Positions 5,608 through 11,078 of a stretch of 11,078 nt of DNA are shown piece after piece. Source of the stretch: Deltaproteobacteria bacterium (GTDB lineage: Bacteria; Desulfobacterota; DSM-4660; Desulfatiglandales; B25-G16); contig CP070660.1 of the NCBI GenBank assembly GCA_020355145.1, positions 84,399-95,476 on the forward strand, given 5' to 3'. The translations under genes were made by a program, and so were the position numbers. Below the pieces are notes generated by a model. It did not search any database. It was given only the letters and a program-made list of their open reading frames with translations, and had not been told where the DNA came from. Numbering within the stretch: position 1 is the first letter of the stretch; each line of letters starts with the position of its first letter.

Positions 5608-7038
5608 GTGGAAGATAACAAGAACTTGATCTTTAGGCAGATACCCTCTGTAGATTATCTATTGGAGTCATCCCCTATTAAGAGGGTGCTGTTGACTACT
5701 CCAAGGTCTCTGGTCCTGAGGGCCATTCGGCAAGTTTTGGATGACATCAGAACAAGGATAGAAAGGACCCAAATGGGCGATGAGTTGCCGGATTTAGGGT
5801 TAAACAATGTAGTTGATCAGATAGTGAAAAGGGTATCAATCTTATCTCAGCCAAGGTTGAGACATGTTATCAATGCCACCGGGGTTATCCTGCATACCAA
5901 TTTGGGAAGATCTCCCTTATCAAGGAGGGTTATTGCCGGATTTAACTCCCTGGCAGGTTGTTATAGCAATCTGGAATATGATCTCAGGACTGGCAAAAGG
6001 GGCAGTAGGTATGTGCACGTGGAAGAGATCCTTATGGAGCTGACCGGGGCCGAGGGGGCAATGGTTGTTAATAATAATGCAGCCGCAGTTCTAATTGCCA
6101 TGGATACTATTGCCAAGGATAGGGAGGTTATAATCTCCAGAGGTCAATTGGTGGCGATTGGCGGCTCCTTTAGAATACCTGAGGTCATGAAGAAAAGTGG
6201 GGCGAGTATGCTTGAGGTGGGAACTACCAACAAGACAAGTGTTAATGATTATGAGTCTGTTATTGGACCAGATACCGCTCTACTACTTAAGGTTCACACA
6301 AGCAATTTTCGGATAGTAGGATTTACCGAGGAAGTGGGATTAGAGGAGCTTATTGCCTTAGGAAAAAAATACAGTCTTCCTGTAATGGAGGATCTTGGTA
6401 GCGGTTGTCTTATAGATTTTTCAAGGTATGGACTTAAAAAAGAACCAACAGTTCAGGATTCCGTAGCAAAGGGGGCAGATATAATTACCTTCAGTGGTGA
6501 TAAGATGTTGGGTGGACCACAATGCGGTATAATTCTTGGGAAGAAGGAGATTGTTTCGGCCATAAAGGCCAACCAGTTAAACAGGGCCCTCAGGGTAGAT
6601 AAATTAACACTAATTGCGCTTCAGGAAACACTTGACACTTACAGGTATGAGCAAAGGGCAATTAGACAGATACCTACCCTGAGGATGTTATGCCAATCGT
6701 ATCAAGGCCTGTGCAGAAAGGCGAAAAGATTATTGAACCTCATTGGAGAGATAGATGAAGATAATCTTTCAATAGGTCTGTGCGATGGTTTCTCTCGTGT
6801 TGGTGGTGGCGCTATGCCTTTAGAGGAGCTACGGAGCCGGCTTCTTTGCCTAACTACCCAAAGAATTCCAGCCCACTATATCGTGGAATCTTTGAGATCC
6901 CATGGCCCGCCTATTATAGCCCGACTTGAAAAAGACCAAGTCTTGCTGGATGTAAGAACGATCCAGGAAAAGGAGCTAAAGATTGTGGCCGAGGCTATAA
7001 GAAAAACAGCAGAAAAAGGTACGGAACGAATTAGCTAA
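5608..7038 (+). CDS. selA: L-seryl-tRNA(Sec) selenium transferase
   Basis: SelA is a cytoplasmic PLP enzyme that converts seryl-tRNA(Sec) to selenocysteinyl-tRNA(Sec) using selenophosphate. The protein is 476 residues, close to the family's usual 460-470. It starts at GTG 5608, with AAAGGG at 5594-5599. Family marks are the N-terminal FRQIPSVDYLLE segment, the VINATGVILHTNLGRSPLS block (88-106), the EYDLRTGKRGSRYVHVE block and SGDKMLGGPQCG (296-307), with Lys299 the expected PLP-binding lysine. The gene implies that selenoproteins are made in this organism. selB, which often follows selA, is not in the window; the next gene is a convergent HU gene 37 bases away. None of the reading frames assigned here needs an in-frame UGA; the molybdoenzyme active site lies off the left edge. 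Confidence 0.97.
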   Translation: MEDNKNLIFRQIPSVDYLLESSPIKRVLLTTPRSLVLRAIRQVLDDIRTRIERTQMGDELPDLGLNNVVDQIVKRVSILSQPRLRHVINATGVILHTNLGRSPLSRRVIAGFNSLAGCYSNLEYDLRTGKRGSRYVHVEEILMELTGAEGAMVVNNNAAAVLIAMDTIAKDREVIISRGQLVAIGGSFRIPEVMKKSGASMLEVGTTNKTSVNDYESVIGPDTALLLKVHTSNFRIVGFTEEVGLEELIALGKKYSLPVMEDLGSGCLIDFSRYGLKKEPTVQDSVAKGADIITFSGDKMLGGPQCGIILGKKEIVSAIKANQLNRALRVDKLTLIALQETLDTYRYEQRAIRQIPTLRMLCQSYQGLCRKAKRLLNLIGEIDEDNLSIGLCDGFSRVGGGAMPLEELRSRLLCLTTQRIPAHYIVESLRSHGPPIIARLEKDQVLLDVRTIQEKELKIVAEAIRKTAEKGTERIS

Positions 7039-7075
7039 AAGAATTGCGCCACCGCCTCTTTCGTTAGACAATTGC

Positions 7076-7348
7076 CTATGCTACACTTTGTTTTAATTCC
7101 TTCCCAGGACGAAACCTGACAACCCTGCTTGCGCTAATCCTAATTGGTTGTCCTGTCTGTGGGTTTCTCCCGGTCCTTGCCTTTCTGTTGACTACTACAA
7201 AGGTCCCAAAGCCAGCTAAGGGAAGTCTGCCTTTCCTTTTTATGGTCGACTTTGCAAGATTCAGGAAAGAATTTAGGGCCCTTTCTGAGTCCGCCTTTGT
7301 TAATCCAGTGCTTCTGGCTATCCCTGCTACTAATTCTGCTTTTGTCAT
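7076..7348 (-). CDS. HU-family DNA-binding protein
   Basis: The protein has 90 residues, the normal size for HU/IHF. It opens MTKAELVAGIARSTGLTKAD, has the LAGFGTF core and the DNA-binding arm with ARTGRNPQTGQPI (Arg-Asn-Pro at the tip, where the intercalating proline sits), and ends VVRFRPGKELKQSV. Dimers bind and bend DNA with little sequence preference and help to organise the nucleoid. On the minus strand a GGAGAG site lies about 6 bases before the ATG (7346-7348). It converges on selA with a 37-bp gap in which I see no strong terminator, and its 5' side faces the long AT-rich intergenic region. HU versus IHF subunit cannot be settled by eye, but the GRNPQTG arm and basic length favour HU. 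Confidence 0.95.
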   Translation of the reverse strand: MTKAELVAGIARSTGLTKADSERALNSFLNLAKSTIKRKGRLPLAGFGTFVVVNRKARTGRNPQTGQPIRISASRVVRFRPGKELKQSVA

Positions 7349-7559
7349 GATGTCTCTCCGTTTTTTTGGGTTTTGATTTTAGATGCCAAAGATGCTCCAT
7401 TACTTTAACTAATTATTCGATCTCTTCACCCCCTTTCCCTATAGATTTCTTAAGGACTATTTTAAAACGGCGAATAGCCAATTTTCGTATAACATCCTAT
7501 ACTAGCCCGGAAGGATATGGCCGAAATGTGGTATATCCCATATATAAGTGGTCGTGGTA

Positions 7560-7570
7560 TCACAGTGTGA
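7560..7570. promoter_or_regulatory. Possible operator palindrome
   Basis: TCACAGTGTGA is a perfect 11-bp palindrome about a central G. It lies in the HU/gmhA intergenic region, 212 bp before the HU start and 260 bp before gmhA. The half sites resemble those of CRP/FNR-family regulators but are inverted and without the usual six-base spacer, so no regulator is named. It could be chance. Confidence 0.25.
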
Positions 7571-7750
7571 CAGGAATTTCAACAAAAAAATTTTACCAGC
7601 GTACAAAAATTTTTTTTATTACCTAACATATTATTAAAAGATATTTAAAATATATAATATCAACAAGAGAATAGACCTATTAGTTAAAGTAATTTATAAT
7701 TCCAAGATTTTTTTCCAGTCTCAATCAATCAGCGAGCGCCAAATCCAGCA

Positions 7751-7777
7751 TTGACAAATCTATATGGAGATTATAAT
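7751..7777 (+). promoter_or_regulatory. Sigma-70-type promoter candidate for gmhA operon
   Basis: TTGACA (7751-7756) is followed after 15 bases by TATAAT (7772-7777), 52 bases before the gmhA start. Both hexamers are perfect, but the spacer is 2 bases shorter than the usual 17. TAATTT at 7774-7779 gives a 17-base spacer with a weaker -10. It would drive gmhA and probably the three tightly spaced genes after it. Confidence 0.55.
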
Positions 7778-7829
7778 TTTATTTACTTGTTTGCAGCAGG
7801 GTATTTATCTTTAAAAAATAGGCAAATTA

Positions 7830-8420
7830 ATGGACAATATTATTGCAGAGGCACTTAAAGAAGGCCTCAGGGTCAAGGAGGAGTTTATCAATAAAAATAC
7901 CTCCAAATTGATACATCTTGCTGAACGTATTTCTAAGGCCTTTAAAAATGACAGAAAGCTTTTGATATGTGGTAATGGAGGAAGCGCAGGTGATGCCCAG
8001 CATCTTGCTGCAGAATTCGTTAACAGGTTTCAGTTAGAACGCCCGCCCTTACCAGCCTTAGCACTTACAACCGATACCTCTATTATTACAAGCGTGGCCA
8101 ATGACTATAGCTATGACGAGGTTTTTTCTAAGCAGATAAAGGCGCTTGGTGTTGAGGGAGATATCTTGCTTGCTATCTCGACTAGTGGAAGGTCGGAAAG
8201 CGTTCTTTCTGCCATAAGGACTGCCAAGAAAAAAGGATTATATACGGTTGGTTTTATTGGAGGAGATGGCGGAGAGATGCGGAGGTTAGTGGATTTGACC
8301 TTGATAGTTAAAAGTGACAGGACCCCAAGGGTTCAAGAAGCCCATATCTTGGCCGGACACATAGTGTGTGAGTTAGTTGATTATATTCTTTTCCAGAGAG
8401 ATTCCTCTTTGTATGACTAA
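7830..8420 (+). CDS. gmhA: D-sedoheptulose 7-phosphate isomerase (SIS domain)
   Basis: GmhA converts sedoheptulose 7-phosphate to D-glycero-D-manno-heptose 7-phosphate, the first step toward ADP-heptose for the LPS core. The protein has 196 residues, the family's normal length. It shows a single SIS domain with CGNGGSAGDAQHLAAEF (47-63), where the Ser and Asp positions bind the sugar phosphate and Glu62 matches the catalytic Glu65 of E. coli; a second phosphate loop ISTSGRSESV (116-125); and the C-terminal RVQEAHILAGHIV helix with His172 and His177, one of which is the expected catalytic base and metal ligand. The ribosome site is weak (a TAGGC-like stretch about 10 bases upstream). The next gene starts 8 bases before its stop. 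Other SIS isomerases such as DiaA are similar, but the overall pattern favours GmhA. Confidence 0.9.
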   Translation: MDNIIAEALKEGLRVKEEFINKNTSKLIHLAERISKAFKNDRKLLICGNGGSAGDAQHLAAEFVNRFQLERPPLPALALTTDTSIITSVANDYSYDEVFSKQIKALGVEGDILLAISTSGRSESVLSAIRTAKKKGLYTVGFIGGDGGEMRRLVDLTLIVKSDRTPRVQEAHILAGHIVCELVDYILFQRDSSLYD

Positions 8421-9381
8421 AGACAAATTGAAACCAATATCCTTAAAGAATATACGGACCTATCCCCTCAAAAAAAGGGCAAGCAAGGTCTCGGTAATGG
8501 ATTTTGGGTCGGGCTGGAGAGCAGGTGGTAAGATCGGCCTTTGGTATAAAAGGCTACCAAATATCTTAGCAGGAAGCGATCTTAGAAGGTTGGTTAATAA
8601 ATTAACAATAGCAGTAAAGGAAAAGAGGACTATTATACTAGCTATGGGTGCACATAGCATTAAGCTTGGGTTGAGTCCTGTAATCTTGGATTTGATGGAA
8701 AGGGGAATAATCACAGGTATAGCTATGAACGGTGCTGGTATTATACATGATTTGGAGGTGGCCATGATTGGTGCCACATCAGAAGATGTGGACAATGAAC
8801 TCCCTCACGGCAGATTTGGAATGGCTAAGGAGACAGGAGAATTTCTAAACAGGGCGATTAGGGAAGGGGCTAAAAAAGGCGATGGGTTAGGCTATTCGGT
8901 CGGAGGGAATATCCTCAAGGCATCTTTTCCCTATAACGAGTTTAGCTTATTGGCTGGGGCTGCGAGGATGAATATTCCCCTTACAGTGCACGTAGGTATA
9001 GGTACGGATATTATACATTTTCATCCGGCTGTAGACGGATCTGCAATAGGAAAGACCTCACATCTTGATTTTCGAATCTTTGCAACTTTGGTCTCACGTC
9101 TTGAGGGCGGTGTATATATCAATCTCGGTTCGGCGGTTATCATGCCTGAGGTGTTTTTAAAGGCCCTTACCCTTGTTCGAAACCTGGGGTTTGATGTCAG
9201 GAGATTTACGACACTAGACATGGATTTCGTAAGACAATATAGGCCCATGAATAATGTAGTTAAGAGGCCAACCTCAGAGGGTGGAGAGGGGTTTTCCCTT
9301 ACAGGGCACAATGAGATTATGTTTCCCTTGCTTGTAGCGGCCCTGATTGAAAATCTGGAGGATAATAAGATTTTTTCTTAA
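8413..9381 (+). CDS. Conserved protein of unknown function, possibly deoxyhypusine-synthase-like fold
   Basis: The protein has 322 residues from ATG 8413, overlapping the gmhA end by 8 bases. An in-frame ATG at 8377 would lie 44 bases inside gmhA and is less likely. I do not recognise a characterised family with confidence. Visible features are a Rossmann-like segment, IILAMGAHSIKLGLSP (74-89), then GIAMNGAGIIHDLEVAMIGATSEDV (102-126), and a second His-rich part, HVGIGTDIIHFHPAVDGSAIGKTSHLDF (193-220), followed by INLGSAVIMPE. The GAG-x-x-HDLE and HFHP-type motifs and the paired glycine-rich segments recall the NAD-binding deoxyhypusine synthase fold, but I cannot find the catalytic lysine context of that enzyme and bacteria lack eIF5A. 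No signal peptide or membrane segment is seen, so it is probably a cytoplasmic enzyme. Coupling to gmhA suggests a role near heptose or sugar-phosphate metabolism, or simply shared expression. Confidence 0.75.
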   Translation: MTKDKLKPISLKNIRTYPLKKRASKVSVMDFGSGWRAGGKIGLWYKRLPNILAGSDLRRLVNKLTIAVKEKRTIILAMGAHSIKLGLSPVILDLMERGIITGIAMNGAGIIHDLEVAMIGATSEDVDNELPHGRFGMAKETGEFLNRAIREGAKKGDGLGYSVGGNILKASFPYNEFSLLAGAARMNIPLTVHVGIGTDIIHFHPAVDGSAIGKTSHLDFRIFATLVSRLEGGVYINLGSAVIMPEVFLKALTLVRNLGFDVRRFTTLDMDFVRQYRPMNNVVKRPTSEGGEGFSLTGHNEIMFPLLVAALIENLEDNKIFS

Positions 9382-9386
9382 GACAC

Positions 9387-9391
9387 GGAGG
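9387..9391 (+). promoter_or_regulatory. Ribosome binding site that fixes the ispF start
   Basis: GGAGG at 9387-9391 lies 6 bases before ATG 9398. ATG 9392 abuts it, and the upstream in-frame ATG (9347) overlaps the previous gene, so 9398 is the supported start. Confidence 0.75.
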
Positions 9392-9397
9392 ATGGAG

Positions 9398-9886
9398 ATG
9401 GCAGAAGAGATGTTCAGGGTCGGAGTTGGTTATGATGTTCATAGTCTGGTTGAGGGAAGGCCCCTTATCCTGGGAGGTGTTAAGATTCCATACATAAAGG
9501 GTCTATTAGGCTATTCCGACGCAGATGTCCTCACACATGCTGTTATTGACGCCATGCTTGGCGCGCTGGGTAAAGGTGATATTGGTCGCCATTTTCCGGG
9601 TTCTGATCCGGCTTACAAGGGAGTTGACAGCCTGTTTCTTCTAAAAGAGGTAGTGAAGATTGGACAAGATGAAGGATTCAAGGTGAACAACCTTGATGCC
9701 ACCATAGTCGCCGAAGAACCGAGATTAATTACATATCTGAATGATATGATAGGTGGGTTATCGACTGTCTTAGAGGTAGACCCTCAGGTGGTAAACATAA
9801 AGGCAACCACCACCGAGGGATTGGGTTTTTGTGGTAGAGGGGAAGGGGTAGCCGCCTACGCGGTAGTAACTCTAAGGCGCGAGTAG
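9398..9886 (+). CDS. ispF: 2-C-methyl-D-erythritol 2,4-cyclodiphosphate synthase
   Basis: IspF catalyses the fifth step of the MEP pathway, closing 4-diphosphocytidyl-methylerythritol 2-phosphate to the cyclodiphosphate with release of CMP. The protein is 162 residues, normal for the family. Metal ligands are visible at Asp13 and His15 (GYDVHS) and His47 (DADVLTHAVIDA), a constant five-residue offset from E. coli Asp8, His10 and His42. The GDIGRHFPGSDP loop and the closing KATTTEGLGFCGRGEG motif are intact. It is a soluble homotrimer in known members. ispD, often adjacent or fused, is absent here. It lies 16 bp after the unknown gene and 20 bp before cysS, so the genes are probably co-transcribed. 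The ispF-cysS order is common in bacteria. Confidence 0.97.
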   Translation: MAEEMFRVGVGYDVHSLVEGRPLILGGVKIPYIKGLLGYSDADVLTHAVIDAMLGALGKGDIGRHFPGSDPAYKGVDSLFLLKEVVKIGQDEGFKVNNLDATIVAEEPRLITYLNDMIGGLSTVLEVDPQVVNIKATTTEGLGFCGRGEGVAAYAVVTLRRE

Positions 9887-9906
9887 TGAAGAAATAAGGA
9901 TAATAG

Positions 9907-11078
9907 ATGCCTCTTACATTCTATAATTCAGCAAGTCGGAAAAAAGAGATCTTTAAGCCAATAAGAGATGGTGAGGTTGGTATCTATGTCTGCGGGGTTA
10001 CTGTCTACGATCTGTGCCACATAGGACATGCTCGCTCTGCCATTGTCTTTGATGTCTTGGTTAGATATCTTAGGGCCAGGGGCTTTAAGGTTACCTATGT
10101 AAGGAATTTCACGGATGTGGACGATAAGATCATTGAGCGGTCAAAAGAGACCGGGGTGGATACGGCTACCATGGCAGAAAGGTATATAAAGGCCTTTCAA
10201 GAGGATATGCTTGCCTTGGGCGTAATTAGGGCTGATGTGGAGCCCAGGGCCACAGAGCATATTGATGATATTATCGATATGATTAGACGCCTCCTTGAAA
10301 GGGGATTTGCCTACATAGGTGATAGTGATGTCTATTTTTCCGTTGAGAAGTTCGATAGTTATGGACGGCTTTCAGGTCGCCAACTGGAGGAGATGTTTGC
10401 CGGTGCGAGGATTGCAGTTGATGAGAAAAAGAGACACCCCATGGATTTTGTCCTGTGGAAAGGGGCAAAGCCAGGGGAGCCCAAGTGGAAGAGCCCCTGG
10501 GGTGAGGGAAGGCCAGGATGGCATATAGAGTGCTCTGCTATGAGCTGCAGGTGTTTAGGGGAGAATTTTGATATCCATGGTGGCGGTCGAGATCTGATAT
10601 TCCCACACCATGAAAATGAACGGGCCCAGGCAATGGCGGCCAATGGGGTCAATTTTGCAAATTACTGGGTACATAACGGTTTTTTGACCGTGGAGTCTGA
10701 AAAGATGTCCAAATCCCTGGGTAATTTTATCACCATAAAGGATGCACTTGAGTTATATCACCCCCAGGAATTAAGGCTTTTTTTGCTCTCCAAGCATTAT
10801 AGGAGTCCATTGGATTTTTCTGGCTCAGCCCTATTGGAGGCCAGATCCGGACTTATTAGGATCTACAGGACCCTTCAGAGACTAGAGGAGATAATAGGGC
10901 CTTATAAGGTTAGGTTAAACGGAAAAATCAACCGATCTTTGTCTAAATCGGATGGAGGTGATCTCAAGGGCCAATTTATTAACATCATGGATGATGATCT
11001 TAATACAGCAGGGGGATTAGGATTAATCTTCGATAAGGTAAGGGATATTAACAGGTCTTTAGATTCATCATCACAAGG
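9907..11078 (+). CDS. cysS: Cysteinyl-tRNA synthetase (5' part, runs off the right edge)
   Basis: The frame is open from ATG 9907 (AAGGA at 9896-9900, 6-base spacing) to the window end, giving 390 residues of an enzyme usually about 460-500 long. It charges tRNA-Cys and is a class I synthetase acting in the cytoplasm. Signatures are HIGH at 38-41 in YDLCHIGHARSAIVFD and KMSKS at 266-270. The zinc site that selects cysteine is Cys29, Cys209, His234 and Glu238, nearly identical in position to the E. coli enzyme. The C-terminal anticodon-binding part is cut by the window edge. It is the last visible gene of the gmhA-unknown-ispF-cysS run. Confidence 0.97.
   Translation, partial: MPLTFYNSASRKKEIFKPIRDGEVGIYVCGVTVYDLCHIGHARSAIVFDVLVRYLRARGFKVTYVRNFTDVDDKIIERSKETGVDTATMAERYIKAFQEDMLALGVIRADVEPRATEHIDDIIDMIRRLLERGFAYIGDSDVYFSVEKFDSYGRLSGRQLEEMFAGARIAVDEKKRHPMDFVLWKGAKPGEPKWKSPWGEGRPGWHIECSAMSCRCLGENFDIHGGGRDLIFPHHENERAQAMAANGVNFANYWVHNGFLTVESEKMSKSLGNFITIKDALELYHPQELRLFLLSKHYRSPLDFSGSALLEARSGLIRIYRTLQRLEEIIGPYKVRLNGKINRSLSKSDGGDLKGQFINIMDDDLNTAGGLGLIFDKVRDINRSLDSSSQ

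Larger units (their letters stand above)
7349..7829. other. 481-bp AT-rich intergenic region between divergent HU gene and gmhA
   Basis: No credible gene lies here. An open frame of 86 codons (7366-7626, plus) overlaps the HU leader, has an erratic composition and no ribosome site, and is judged spurious. Visible content: the HU ribosome site at the left end; a short palindrome at 7560-7570; two A/T tracts, A7T4 (7584-7594) and A5T8 (7605-7617), whose A-to-T junctions are 19 bp apart, as expected for bent DNA; a very AT-rich stretch (about 7605-7680); and a promoter candidate for gmhA (7751-7777). It probably holds the promoters for both flanking genes. Confidence 0.6.

Noticed and set aside
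7039..7075. Bidirectional terminator between convergent selA and HU genes
   Set aside because: Only a loose AATTG/CAATT pairing is present; there is no GC-rich stem or T tract to support a call.
7366..7626. 86-codon plus-strand open frame
   Set aside because: It has no ribosome site, no domain or membrane pattern and irregular amino-acid use, and it begins across the HU leader. It is most likely chance in AT-rich intergenic DNA.
1..11078. CRISPR arrays, phage genes or defence systems
   Set aside because: No regularly spaced direct repeats, integrase, capsid or toxin-antitoxin frames were found on either strand; the only mobile-looking DNA is the palindromic element at 1681-1970.

Overview
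The window reads as a fragment of a chromosome from a Gram-negative anaerobe, most like a Desulfobacterota (former Deltaproteobacteria) member. The grounds are a DMSO-reductase-family molybdoenzyme with a four-cluster ferredoxin subunit, a large NuoG/GltD-type flavin and iron-sulfur oxidoreductase of the kind common in syntrophs and metal or sulfate reducers, selA (so selenoproteins are expected elsewhere in the genome), a heptose-pathway isomerase for LPS (gmhA) and AGG/AGA-rich arginine codon use. The assignment to phylum is inference; no rRNA or other phylogenetic marker was compared.

Region 1 (1-4480) is redox. The 3' end of a molybdopterin oxidoreductase catalytic subunit overlaps by four bases the gene of its DmsB-like electron-transfer subunit. 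In that subunit one of the sixteen cluster cysteines is serine. A 290-bp nested palindromic element (1681-1970), with perfect 20-bp terminal inverted repeats and two perfect internal arm pairs, follows three bases after the stop codon and ends two bases before the next start codon. The next gene encodes an 835-residue protein that joins a NuoG-like iron-sulfur N-terminus to a GltD/SfrB-like FAD/NAD(P) oxidoreductase and ends in an 80-residue tail resembling a degenerate GIY-YIG fold. No membrane anchor (DmsC/NrfD) is present. A plausible reading is a molybdoenzyme that exchanges electrons with NAD(P)H through the 835-residue protein, in an operon later split by the palindromic element.

Region 2 (4481-7348) is housekeeping and membrane biology: a short site-2-protease-type M50 metalloprotease, tRNA-His(GTG) on the minus strand with encoded G-1 and CCA, selA on the plus strand, and a convergent HU-family DNA-binding protein gene on the minus strand.

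Region 3 (7349-7829) is an AT-rich divergent intergenic region between the HU gene and gmhA. It holds A/T tracts, a small palindrome and a good sigma-70-type promoter candidate facing gmhA.

Region 4 (7830-11078) is a tight co-directional run: gmhA, an uncharacterised conserved protein with a weak deoxyhypusine-synthase-like look whose start overlaps the gmhA end, ispF (MEP isoprenoid pathway), and the 5' part of cysS, which runs off the window. The palindromic element, the serine-for-cysteine ferredoxin subunit, the multidomain oxidoreductase with its odd tail, and the unknown gene between gmhA and ispF are the points most worth following.
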